NCBI RefSeq assembly: GCF_035594125.1 | Contig: NC_087191.1 | Location: forward strand, 4,506,467 to 4,570,466 | Length of the DNA stretch: 64,000 bases | DNA from: Scylla paramamosain | Taxonomy: Eukaryota; Arthropoda; Malacostraca; Decapoda; Portunidae | Direction: 5' to 3' | Part shown: in pieces, positions 1-42,700 of the stretch | Layout: each line of letters begins with the position of its first letter | How positions within the stretch are numbered: position 1 is the stretch's first letter | Notes under the pieces: generated by a model | Database searches by the model: none | The model's input: only the letters and a program-made list of their open reading frames with translations | What the model was told of the DNA's origin: nothing | Made by a program: the position numbers and the translations under genes

Positions 1-164
1 AGTTGTCTTTACAGGGCAGGCTGTGACTGCCCACTTGTGTTGTGAGACAAAGGGAAATGTTTATTGAGGTCACAGCTGGGTTTAATAATAAGTTCACAGC
101 ATCCCCTTATTCGGTGCTTTAGACCCCACTGGGAGTAATTTTCGTTTCGGCAGGTCCCTACTGC
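1..164 (-). mobile_element. J-family (Jockey-like) non-LTR element, 5' UTR end only
   Basis: This stretch is the reverse complement of the 5' untranslated leader that also starts the copies at 43335 (minus) and 29023 (plus); the shared blocks include CTGCCGAAACG and AATTACTCCCA. The element body would lie to the left of the window. The element's first bases fall at about 164, directly against a TG/TA/CA microsatellite. Only the leader is present, so no protein can be described. Confidence 0.75.
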
Positions 165-326
<162 letters not shown>

Positions 327-463
327 TTCCCAGTGAGGTCTGAAACACTGGTTCGAGGGTTACTGTGAAATTACCAATAACCCAACTGTGACTTCGCTGA
401 TTTGCCGCACAACACAAAGGGGTAATCACAGTCTGCCTTCAAATAAATCTACGTGCAGCTAAT

Positions 464-589
<126 letters not shown>

Positions 590-1235
590 TTACTGAAAAT
601 CCTAATTTTGGTATGGTGTCTCTTACTCCAGCCTTGGAATCCCCGTCAAGGTAAGGGACTATAAATGTACCCAGGTCAGACTGCTCTTCTGGTATCGATC
701 CTGAGTGTCATTGACATCCAATTCACACCTTTTTCTTTATTAAATTTTGCATCATACCTTTAAATCTAATTTTCAATCTGTAGAACCCTACTTCTCTCCA
801 ACAAACCTCATCTTCTTTTCCTAATCAAAATACAATTGTCTGAGGTAACTGGCAGTAGCCGACTCTCTTCACTCATACTTTCTCTATCTTCATTTTCAAT
901 GCAAAGCCGGATGTTGAGTTTTTGTGCAACGACTCAACTTATTCTCGTGCTCCCTCTCTTGGAATTCCTCCGAATTTTCCACCATCTGCGCAATACTAGA
1001 GTCACTCAAATTAAATTAATCTGTGTTGTATATCTCTTTTCTAACTCCTCTGACTACAAAAAATTTTTTTAACTACTTAAATTGCAAAGAGGAGCACATC
1101 CTGACTCTCTTTACTTTCGTGGAGATCTCTATTCTTGGAGACTTCAATGTTTACCACCAGCTATTGCTCTCCTCTCCCTTCACTGACCAACCTGGTGAAC
1201 TAGCCCTTAACTTTGCTATCCTCCATGATCTAGAC

Positions 1236-2631
<1,396 letters not shown>

Positions 2632-2662
2632 AGTTAGAGCAACTGGTGTATCAGTCTTAACA

Positions 2663-3173
<511 letters not shown>

Positions 3174-3194
3174 TCATTTCATACTCATCCCACG

Positions 3195-3627
3195 TGTACC
3201 ATGGCCACCCGGCCTATTATATTTTACCCTTTTTTCCTTCTTTTCTACCTCTTAAGGGAATTTCACACCCACTTTCAGTCCTTAGGGAAAACACCTGTGT
3301 TCGTCCTTCTCGCTGGTCATTGGCTAAAATAACGAAATCTTTCACTGGGTGTTTCACCTCATTTCATGGCACCTCATTGGTCATTTATTCTCCCCCAAAA
3401 CCAAAACGTGATCCAATTAGCTCAGATAAATACAGCCCACATGGTAGCGAGCAGTCCCAGTCAGTCAGTCACCCAGTCACGAGCAGTCAGTCTTGGTCTC
3501 TCATTCAGTTCCGCTCAATCACAGTCGGTCTTGAGAGACGCTGCTCAGTCATCGATTCATATCACTTCAGAGAGAGAGAAAAATCAATCGTCACGTTATA
3601 ATCTCATCTCGTATCAAGTGTGTCAAT
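3195..3627. other. Possible solo LTR or promoter-like block rich in CAGTC
   Basis: A non-coding block between the TA array and a J fragment. It begins TGTACC and ends GTGTCA, contains the TATA-like ATAAATA near 3425 and, 25-60 bp further on, a dense run of AGTC/CAGTC repeats such as arthropod LTR initiator regions often carry. No target duplication or second LTR is visible, so the LTR reading is weak. Confidence 0.25.
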
Positions 3628-4735
3628 GATGTTTCCCATGCTCCCCTGGCCTCAGCCCTCGGAAGACTTATGTGCGTGATAGGGTCCCTCCTATTGTTCT
3701 CCAAACATGTGCCTCCATGCTTGCACCTAGTCAAACTGTTCCAACTCTGTCTATCAACATCTACCTTTCATTCTTGTTGGAAGTTTGCCAACATTCAGCT
3801 TGTTTCTAAAAAGGGTTGTATTCCACCAAATTACCGTTGTACCTCTATAATTTCCTGTCTCTGTAATTTATTTATTTTTTTTTTTCATCTACCCTCAACA
3901 GGAAGATTCTTAAACATCTATCACTTCAAAACCCTCTATCTGATGGTCAGTGTGGGTCAAAGGCGCTTTACTGGTGATCTTTTGGCTTTCCTCTTTTAGG
4001 AATTTTGATCAAACTTTCGCTATTGCCTTATTCATATCAAAAACTTTTGATAGAGTCTGGCACAAAGCTCAGATTTTCAAACTACCCTCCCAGCATTTTT
4101 ATCCTCTCTGTAACTTAATCTCAAGTTTCCTTACTGACCGTTCTATTGCTTCTATGGTAGACGTTACTGTTCTCATAAATCCATTAACAGTGTTGTTCCC
4201 TAGGGTTTTGTTCTGTCACTTACTTTCTTCACATTATTCATCAATGACATTCTAAACAAGACAAATCTCTGTAAAATTTCTGATTGGGGCAGAGAAAACT
4301 TAGTATTGTTAGGTATCTCAAAAAACTCAATTCCTGCATCTATCAACTCTACACAATTTTCTACATAACTATCCCCACTTCTTCAATGACATTTAACTGT
4401 CCCCCTCTTCTACACTGAACATCTTCGGTCGGTCCTTTACTTATGATATAAACTGGAAAGCTAAAACTTATATGAAGTCAGGCGATCTGCGCCAGTTTTT
4501 CTCACTCCCTTCCTCCCAGCTTCTAAATCTGTACAGGGACCTTATCCGAGCATGTATAGAATATGTTTTACATTTCTCACCTGGTATTTTAGACTGGTGG
4601 GAATCAAAAGCTTTCTGTCTTATCAACTCCTCTCTTCTAACAGAATGTCTTCTGTCTCTGTCTTATCGCCGCAATGTTGCATCTTTTGTTATCTTTTACC
4701 GCTATTTTTTCACGATAATTGTCTTCAGATCTAGC
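3628..4735 (+). mobile_element. J-family non-LTR element, RT and C-terminal fragment
   Basis: Decayed coding sequence collinear with the reverse transcriptase of intact J copies, from the DVFHALAGLNPRK-equivalent near 3630 to the YRYFH-equivalent near 4710. Pieces such as FDRVWHKA (about 4048-4070) and the RSIASMVD region (4138-4160) are readable. Several frameshifts and stops are present and the catalytic YADD part is deleted. It may be the 3' part of the element starting at 327, with about 0.9 kb of consensus lost between. Confidence 0.7.
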
Positions 4736-5295
4736 AAAAGATTTTCTTTGGTGAAGGTGGAGAGAGCGGTGTATGACTCCCTTCTCCGTCTATCTGTGAT
4801 AAATAACGGGAGGCGAGATAATAGGGAGGGTAGTTTGAGATACAGCGAAAGAGGAAGAGAGAGGAAAGCAACAGGAGAGAGGAAGGAATGTATTGTTGAT
4901 TATAGGAAGAAAGGGAATTCGTAATGAAAGTAGAAGAGTTCTGAGGACAACGAAGTGTATGAAGAGTGAAGGAAGAGCTTGGGAGTACGGGGAGAAGACA
5001 GACAATAAATATAAGGAGGAAGGGTCAGGAGTGAGTGAAAAATTAGAGGGAGAGGAAGTACTGAGAAATACGGGGTCTCTTTTCCAATCCTCTACTTGTT
5101 TTTGTTCTTCGTTCATCAGCCACCTTCCCACTTCTTGCCTCCCTGTACACTTCTTATCCACGTCTCCACATTCTTGAAATATATTATACATTCTTTACCT
5201 ATTTTCTTGTATTTTTTTCTATTTATATTTCGTTTTTTTTTATTTCTTTCCTTCTTTCTCTCCTTTCTTGAGCTTTGTTTAGCGCACTTTGTATT
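4736..5295. other. Unassigned; purine-rich then pyrimidine-rich
   Basis: No recognisable gene. About 4745-5085 is strongly purine-rich on the + strand (GGAAGAGAGAGG-type runs); about 5090-5280 is pyrimidine-rich. The open frames here are low-complexity by-products of that bias. Confidence 0.6.
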
Positions 5296-5299
5296 ACTG

Positions 5300-5495
5300 T
5301 GACATATGTAGAAAGTATCCGTATCCAGAATGGCAACTGCGGATATGGAGATAAAATAAACCCATAATCTCATCCGTATCCTCAGATATTGATATTTTAA
5401 CATCCGCAATCTTATCCGCAACCATATTTTAGATATATCCGGCTCTGTCCCCGCATCTGCGGAGCTAAAAAATTTAGTTATCGGATACATCACTA
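5300..5495. mobile_element. hAT-like terminal region with ATCCG subterminal repeats
   Basis: ATCCG/CGGAT occurs repeatedly in both orientations, for example near 5320, 5340, 5377, 5403, 5418, 5441 and 5480, and the block ends ATCGGATACATCACTAA, resembling the terminus of Ac-like hAT elements. A comparable design is seen at 44028-44300. No transposase is present; the assignment is by pattern only. Confidence 0.35.
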
Positions 5496-5515
5496 ACACA
5501 AACACACACATTTAA

Positions 5516-6010
5516 AGTTTGTCCTAAAAACAGAAGCAGGCAAGGAGTTCCAGAGTTTACCAGTAAAATAAATCAAAGGCTGAGAAAACTGGTTGACTTG
5601 TATTAGGGAGATGGACAAAATAGGGGTGAGAAAAGAGTAGAAAGTTTTGTGCAAATTTATAGAAGATAGCAAACTATCTTCTATAAATTTCGCCGAGTAG
5701 CGAAGAAAGGCTGAAGACAGTCAATTAGAGGACAGCGATTGATGAAGAGAAATGCTTTTGATTCCATCCTCTTCAAGAGAGCAGTATGAGTGGAACTCCC
5801 CTATGTAGGGTATACTTTATACATAGGTAGAAAAGACCCCTTTACAAGGTTAGCGTAAGGATGACATATACAGCTCAGAACTCCCAACTTCATGGTAGCA
5901 GTTTTAAGAAGTGAGGAGAAGTGAAATTCCCAGCTTAGATTACTAGTGAAAGAACTGAGTGTCATTGAAAAAGGCGATAGTTATATGGAAGGTTGTGTCA
6001 ACTACTAGAT
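5516..6010 (-). mobile_element. J-family non-LTR element, C-terminal fragment
   Basis: Reverse complement of the C-terminal coding part of J elements, running from the [18 protein letters not shown] (about 5550) towards the [18 protein letters not shown]. It is decayed and partly duplicated around 5660-5690. It ends about 50 bp before the first recognised IR exon, so it lies against that exon's splice acceptor region. Confidence 0.7.
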
Positions 6011-6059
6011 TTGCCAGACCAGATAATATCATTTATTTCGTATTATGACCAACGAGCAG

Positions 6060-34925
<28,866 letters not shown>

Positions 34926-35859
34926 GGCTGCATGTGGGGTATCAACCGTGCCCCCCCACCTTTTTCCTCTTGTCTTATACGCCAGTCACTCCAAGACACG
35001 ATGTTTTCAGCATAATGAAGACTGATTACACAACAGACTACAAACCTAGACTGACAACCCACCAAACTACATACCTAACATCAACCTCCTCCACCCGTTA
35101 AATAAAAATAATCAACCAAAATTATTGTTACCTTCAATAATTATACTGTTCACCTCTTCCACAATTAATATTCTTGTGATGCACTTCACTAACAGACAAA
35201 ATAGTACTACAGTGACTCGTTAAATCGGTTTGCATTAAGTTGATATATGTCGTATCCCCATAATCATTTTTATCTTTCCAGTGTATTAATTTCTTACAAG
35301 TAGTGTATATGACAGTTTCTCTCAGCAAGTAATCTCATAGATTTTTCGTCTCTTTATTTATTTTGTTTTTTTTTCTCAGTCCCTGTCCCAGTGTTCCTAT
35401 TTTTACTTTCATTTTCATTGTAGCTGGTCTTCTAAACTTGCGAGCTGTATACAGTTATCCTCCTCCATGCTGCTTACACAATGATTATCAGTCTTGTTAT
35501 GTTCGCCATACCAATGAGGATAAAATAATCTATAAATAGCATTTATTTTTACTAGTAAAATATAAAACATTCTGCCATATTATTCTTTCTGTTTGTGACT
35601 GAATTCATGTATGAAAGGAGTAACAAAACTTTTCGAAAACAACCTGACTGTCCACTACATGTTTCATAGGCTCTTAAATATAAATGAAATAGTGGGCTTC
35701 ATAGGAAATCCCATTATTTTTTTTTTAGTTTATTTATTTATTTATTTATGTTTATTTAGTTCTTAGAATGCCCGATTTATTTTTTGTAACACATTGTAAA
35801 CTTTTGAAAAAAAAACTTTTTTTCTCTCTTTTAAATACAAAAGAGTAAGACAACAGAAC

Positions 35860-35943
<84 letters not shown>

Positions 35944-36118
35944 AAAATAAAATAAATCCATGAATGTAGATGACCATATCTGGTATAATTAACCTGTAAA
36001 CTGTACCGTTCTGCTACCCGAGAAAAATCCTTATTGTCCCGAATACGAATACTCGTATACCTTCTTTCCCCTACAAAAAGGTTTGTATGTTTCTGATATG
36101 TTTTAGGAAGCTTTCCAA

Positions 36119-36187
<69 letters not shown>

Positions 36188-36494
36188 GATAGATTGAGAA
36201 TGTGTTTGTCTGGGGCAAATATAGTATAGGTTCTCAGATATGCTGTATGCGTACTTTCTATCTTTCTTTGAGGTGCAAGTGAAAATGACCTTAATATGGT
36301 GAGAAGTGAGTTATTTTAAAGTTTTGAGACATGTTTAGTAAGATCAGGGATGATTATTTATATTTCTTTTAAGAGAAATATTGGCCAGAGCCTACAAAAA
36401 AAAATAAATAATAAATTAAAAATGTAAAATATAAAAGTCTCAGGTCAGAGTTCCTAGCGAACGGACGTGTTTAGTGAGCAGTGACCTGACGATA
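34926..36494. other. IR 3' flank with inverted CA/GT arrays
   Basis: Presumed 3' UTR then intergenic sequence. (CA)n at 35863-35939 and (GT)n at 36121-36186 are inverted relative to each other about 180 bp apart. No gene recognised. Confidence 0.6.
35101..35106 (+). terminator. Candidate poly(A) signal of the IR gene
   Basis: AATAAA, 176 bases after the IR stop codon; the first clear hexamer downstream. Confidence 0.5.
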
Positions 36495-39400
36495 TAGCTC
36501 GCTAATGTAGACATGGTGCCATGTGTTGCTGAGTCGTCTGGTTGTGTTACTTCTCCTGTTCTCGAGACATTCATTGCGAAGGTCTCAGAGGTGGAGGCTG
36601 AGTTCCATCGAAGGATCTCGGAGTTGCAGGCTGCATTTCGTGAGAGGATCTCAGACCTGCATGCTGAATTCAGAGATGTCAGCACCTGAGGGAGGGTCAT
36701 GTCCCGCCGACACCTTACCTAGTCAGGCGACGGAGGAGCAGTGGTAAGGGGCAGGGGCGCCAAGAGGCTGAATATCCTCAAGGTACCTTGCCTGGAGAAA
36801 TTCCTTCACTGTGCTGGAGGGAGCGACGGAGGAGGTGGACGTGGCGGGAGGAGACAAGGAGAAGGAGGGGGCAAACGTTTTGTGTCAGAGACATGAAGCG
36901 TAGGTCGACGTTGTGTTTGCCAGGGGCTGGAATAGGGAAGGCACATGCTTGGAAAATGATGGGACAAAGCCCATTGTTTTTCTCAGCGCGGGAGGGAATG
37001 ACTTTGGTAAGGTCAGGAGTGAGGATTTGTTCAAGAAGTTTAGGCAGGCTTTATATAAGATTAGGGACAAGGGAGGGATCCTTGTGGTATGTGGTGTCTT
37101 GCCGAAGAGGGGAGTTGGTGCTGAGTGGCTGTCCAGGGCTATTACAGTAATCGCAGGCTCGCAAATCATTGTAAGAATAATGGATGGACGTTCATCTACA
37201 AATGGGACCCCTTCTATGGTAAGGACACTTTGTATGCTAGGGATGGAGTGGATTTATCACGCCAGGGTGTTCAGGTTTTGGCCAGAGTACCCGAACAGGA
37301 GGTAACTGTACTCCAGACTTTTTTTCGTTAGTTAGAAGGGAGGAAGGGGTTGCGAAGACGAAATGAAGGACTAATCAATTAAATCTATAAAGGTAACTAG
37401 CTCAGAGAAGGCGAGGAATAGCTTGAGTATTTACTACACAAATTGTAGAAGTATTTTGAATAAAATAGACTTGATTAGAGGAATTGCGTGTGTAGAGAAC
37501 CTTGATATCATTGTTTTAACAGAAACGTGGTTAGATATGTCAGGAAAAGTATTTAATCAAGAGGCTAAGTTATACAGAATTTTATATAGACAGGGAAAAC
37601 AGGATTGGAGGAGGCGTCTCGCTGTTCGTTAGGGACTTATTACAATGTTGTATTAATAGTAGAATTAAAAAGATAGCAAAACAGAGTCGATATGTAGATA
37701 TTAAAGATGGATCACAGTCAGTAGTACTGGGATTAATGTACAGGCCACCTAACAGTACAAAGAAAATTAACACCTCACTATGGCAGGAATTAAATAAAGC
37801 AGGCAGGTATCATCAGGTATGTGTGGCAGGAGATTTTAATTTTAGGAATATCGACTGGAGCCTGATTGTGGTTAATAGTGAAACAAAAGAATTACTTAAG
37901 TTAATTCAGGATATTTAAAAAAAAAAAAAGGTAATCTTAGAACCCACAAAGGGGAATAATATTCTAGATTTAATTCTAACCAAAAGGGAGGAAGCAGTCA
38001 CGCAGGTAGAGGTTGGAGGATTGCTAGGTAACTGACCATTATGAAATTAGGTACAAATTAGAATGGGAGGAAAAAGAAGTAAAAACACTAGTAAAATACC
38101 TGACTTCAGGATACAGATTTTCAGGGATTAAAAACGAGTTGACTGGCAACGGACGCAAGGGGAGAAAAAGTCCAGGACGAAGTTGAGAGAAATTAGGCAG
38201 GATGAGAGAGGTGAGGTGAGGTGTGAGGGTGAAGGGTAGGATGAGGGGAGAAGGGTCCGAAAGGGTCAGAGGGGTGAGGGGGGGATATGTGTGAGTATAT
38301 TGGAGGGTCACGTCATGCTAAGATGGGGAATGTGAGGTCGAGGTGATTAGAAGATAGAGCGGAGAGGATGGAGAGGACCGAGATGAGAAGATTAGGGGAA
38401 GTAAATGTAGATAAGTTGTATAAACATTACGTTGATAAATTACATACAAGACAGATAGCAAGCATCCCTTATAGAACAATAAGACCACAAAAGAATGATC
38501 CTAAATGAATGACTGTTAGGTTAAAGCACTACATAGGGCGGAAGAGAGGTATATATAAGATATTAAAGGCAGAGGAAGAGGTTTTAAGGCCACAATATAA
38601 TGGATTGGTTAGAACAGTCGAGAGTTTAACGGCGAAAGCTAAAAAAAAAAAAAATGAATTAAAGGTAGCCAGCCAGGCGAAGACGGACCCCAAGGGATTT
38701 TATCAGGTATATAAGACGAAGAACAGAGAAACAAATGGCCCTTTAAAGGCAGCAGGTGGTTAGTTCTGGAGAGGAGATTCGTAAAATTCTGAAAGGCTAT
38801 TTTTTAAATGTCTTCACCCAGGAAAACATCCTGGAAATGTCAAATAGTGAGCAGATGTTTATAGCAGAAGAGAATGAGAAGCTGACAGATATTAACAAAA
38901 CTAAGGAGATATTTGAACAAGAGATAGATAGGCAGAAAAGTTCAAGTCAACAAGACCAGATGAAATATATCCCAGAATACTTAAGGAATGCAAAGGAGTT
39001 ATTACAGAACCGTAAGTTTCTGTCTTTAGGAAATCACTTGAGCCAGATGAGGTAATGGTAATGTAGATGCAGGCGAAAGAAAGGAGATAAAACTTTAACG
39101 TTTGATTATAGACCTGTCAACTTAACTTCTGTTGTGAATAAAATAATGCAGTCAATATAGCGAAGAACGTTAGGGAGCATTTAGACAAAACGTAACTTGA
39201 TAAATCAATCACAGCATGACTTCACGAAGGGAAAGTCTTGCTTGACGAACTTGTTAAGTTTTTACAGTAAAGTTTACGAGGCGGCAGATAATGGTGATAG
39301 TAATAACATCCTCTATCTGGACTTTAGTAAAGCGTTTGACAAGCGTTCTCAGAGGCTACTGAGAAAGTTTAGAGCGCACAGGATAGATGGGAAGGTGTTA

Positions 39401-39785
39401 GACTAGATAAGGTCGTGGCTAAGCGACAAACGACAGAGAGTTGTAATAACCACTCTAAATCCGAGTGGGGCCAAGTAGTTAGTGGGGGTGCCACGGGGAT
39501 CAATATTAGGGCCATTGTTGTTTGTAATATATATCAATGACTTGGATAATGGAATTATTAGTGATATTAGTAAATTTGCGGATAAAACGAAGATAGGTAG
39601 ATTAACTAAGAATCGGATGGAATCGTAGGCAGATTTGGATAGGATGAACAAATGGACAGACAGATGGCAAATTCAGTTTAATATCAACAAATGCAAAGTA
39701 CTTAGCGTAGGTAGAGGAAACCCACACAGTAGATGCACAATAAACAACGAAGCTCTGGTAGGTTCAGAAAAGAGATAGGAAGGAA
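36495..39785 (+). mobile_element. CR1-type non-LTR element with esterase ORF1, decayed
   Basis: Order: ORF1 start near 36512 with a short coiled-coil-like stretch (EVEAEFHRRISELQAAF, 36587-36640); SGNH-type esterase domain (36900-37320); ORF2 endonuclease (IYYTNCRSILNKIDLIRGIA from 37426, LTETWLDM, MYRPPN, CVAGDFNFRNIDW); linker (EVASQAKTD-type, 38667 on); RT (NQSQHDFTKGKSCLTNLL from 39203, YLDFSKAFDK, GSILGPLLFVIYINDLDNG). At the active site FADDT is FADKT (about 39576-39590). Frameshifts and stops throughout. It stops at about 39785 where a Rex1 element begins. Confidence 0.8.
36900..37330 (+). pseudogene. CR1 ORF1 esterase (SGNH hydrolase-like) domain
   Basis: CR1 elements are known to carry an esterase domain in ORF1. 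Here three frames together give RSTLCLPGAGIGKAHA, then KPIVFLSAGGNDFGKV (the GND block), GILVVCGVLPKRGVG, NCHxNNGW-type residues and LYARDGVDLSRQGVQVL. The last block normally reads DGVHLS, with the catalytic His; here it is Asp (about 37252-37254). The Ser-containing first block was not found. Confidence 0.6.
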
Positions 39786-39789
39786 CTGG

Positions 39790-42700
39790 TTCTCAAAACC
39801 CATTCTCAAAATTTCATTCCCAAAAATAATTTAATGATTTTAGACCTATTGTTCTTACATTAAATATCGTAAAATGTTTAGAAATAGGAACCATTTATGC
39901 GATAGAATGGAGCATTTCAGGAATCAAATGCACTTTGCTTACTGTAAAAACAAAAGTGTACAAGATGCAAACCTGACTTTTATAAATAATATCTGCAAGC
40001 ATTTAGGTAAGAGAAATTCATTAGTAAGACTTCAATTCAGAGATTTTGGTCCAGCCTTTAATACTATATAGCCCAATGTTCTTTTAAATTATTGCAGAAG
40101 GGCTATAACAGTTATATAGTGAAGTGGATTTTTATTTATTTGTTTATTTATTTTTATTATTTTTTTTTTTTTACTCATGTCTCAGTATACTAAAATCGAC
40201 AGAGTACAGTCAGATAAAATAGCCATTATCACAGGTGCGCCTCAGAGTTGTGTTTTTTTTTTTTTTTTTTTTTTTTTATGTAGGAAGGATACTGGCCAAG
40301 GGCAACAAAAATCTAATAAAAAAAAATGCCCACTGAAATGCCAGTCCCATAAAAGGGTCAAAGCAGTGGTCAAAAATTAGTGGATAAGTGTCTTGAAACC
40401 TCCCTCTTGAAGGAATTCAAGTCATAGGAAGGTGGAAATACAGAAGAAGGCATGGAGTTCCAGAGTTTACCAGAGAAAGGGATGAATGATTGAGAATACT
40501 GGTTAACTCTTGCGTTAGAGAGGTGGACAGAATAGGGGTGAGAGAAAGAAGAAAGTCTTGTGCAGCGAGGCCGCGGAAGGAGGGGAGGCATGCAGTTAGC
40601 AAGATCAGAAGAGCAGTTGGCATGAAAATAGCGGTAGAAGACAGCTAGATATGCAACATTGCGGCGGTGAGACAGGGGCTGAAGACAGTCAGTTAGAGGA
40701 GAGGAGTTGATGAGACGAAAAGCTTTTGATTCCACCCTGTCTAGAAGAGCAGTATGAGTGGAACCCCCCCAGACATGTGAAGCATACTCCATACATGGAC
40801 GGATAAGGCCCTTGTACAGAGTTAGCAGCTGGGGGGGTGAGAAAAACTGGCGGAGACGTCTCAGAACACCTAACTTCATAGAAGCTGTTTTAGCTAGAGA
40901 TGAGATGTGAAGTTTCCAGTTCAGATTATAAGTAAAGGACAGACCGAGGATGTTCAGTGTAGAAGAGGGGGACAGTTGAGTGTCATTGAAGAAGAGGGGA
41001 TAGTTGTCTGGAAGATTGTGTCGAGTTGATAGATGGAGGAATTGAGTTTTTGAGGCATTGAACAATACCAAGTTTGCTCTGCCCCAATCAGAAATTTTAG
41101 AAAGATCAGAAGTCAGGCGTTCTGTGGCTTCATAAACATATCCCTGCGTGATATGTTTACCTCCTGAAGGGTTGGACGTCTATGAAAAGACGTGGAAAAG
41201 TGCAGGGTGGTATCATCAGCATAGGAGTGGATAGGACAAGAAGTTTGGTTTAGAAGATCATTAATGAATAATAAGAAGAGAGTGGGTGACAGGACAGAAC
41301 CCTGAGGAACACCACTGTTAATAGATTTAGGAGAAGAACAGTGACCGTCTACCACAGCAGCAATAGAACGGTCAGAAAGGAAACTTGAGATGAAGTTACA
41401 GAGAGAAGGATAGAAACCGTAGGAGGGTAGTTTTGAAATTAAAGCTTTGTGCCAGACTCTATCAAAGGCTTTTGATATGTCCAAGGCAACAGCAAAAGTT
41501 TCACCAAAGTCTCTAAAAGAGGACGACCAAGACTCAGTAAGGAAAGCCAGAAGATCTCCAGTAGAGCGGCCTTGATGGAACCCATACTGGCGATCAGATA
41601 GAAGGTTGTGAAGTGATAGATGTTTAAGAATCTTCCTGTTGAGGATAGATTCAAAAACTTTAGATAAGCAGGAAATTAAAGCAATGGGACGGTAGTTTGA
41701 GGGATTAGAGCAGTCACCCTTTTTTAGGAACAGGTTGAATGTAGGCAAACTTCCAGCAAGAAGGAAAGGTTTGAGCAAAGAGTTCAGCTTTAGAAATAGA
41801 TGTGATAGCAGTGGTGCCATCTGGTTGAAGTAGAGGAGGGAAAGAAGAAGAAGCAAAGTTATTGGAGATATTTTTGGCTAGATGCCAGAAATCACAAGGG
41901 GAGTTAGATATTGAAAGGTTTTGACATTTTCTGTTAATGAAGGAGTTTTTGGCTAGTTGGAGAACAGACTTGGCATGGTTCCGGGCAGAAATATAAAGTG
42001 CATGAGATTCTGGTGATGGAAGGCTTAAGTACCTTTTGTGGGCCACCTCTCTATCATGTATAGCACGAGAACAAGCTGTGTTAAACCAAGGTTTAGAAGG
42101 TTTAGGACGAGAAAAAGAGTGAGGAATGTATGCCTCCATGCCAGACACTATCACCTCTGTTATGCGCTCAGCACACAAAGACGGGTCTCTGACACGGAAG
42201 CAGTAGTCATTCCAAGGAAAATCAGCAAAATACCTCCTCAGGTCCCCCCAACTACCAGCGGCAAAACGCCAGAGGCACCTTCGCTTAGGGGGATCCTGAG
42301 GAGGGATTGGAGTGATAGGACAAGATAAAGATATGAGATTATGATCGGAGGAGCCCAACGGAGAAGAAAGAGTGACAGCATAAGCAGAAGGATTAGAGGT
42401 CAGGAAAAGGTCAAGAATGTTGGGCGTATCTCCAAGACGGTCAGGAATACGAGTAGGGTGTTGCACCAATTGCTCTAGGTCATGGAGGATAGCAAAGTTT
42501 TAGGCTAGTTCACCAGGATGATCAGTGAAGGGAGAGGAAAGCTAAAGCTGGTGGTGAACATTGAAGTCTCCAAGAATGGAGATCTCTGCAAAAGGGAAGA
42601 GGGTCAGAATGTGCTCCACTTTGGAAGTTAAGTAGTCAAAGAATTTCTTATAGTTAGAGGAGTTAGGAGAGAGGTATACAGCACAGATAAATTTAGTATG

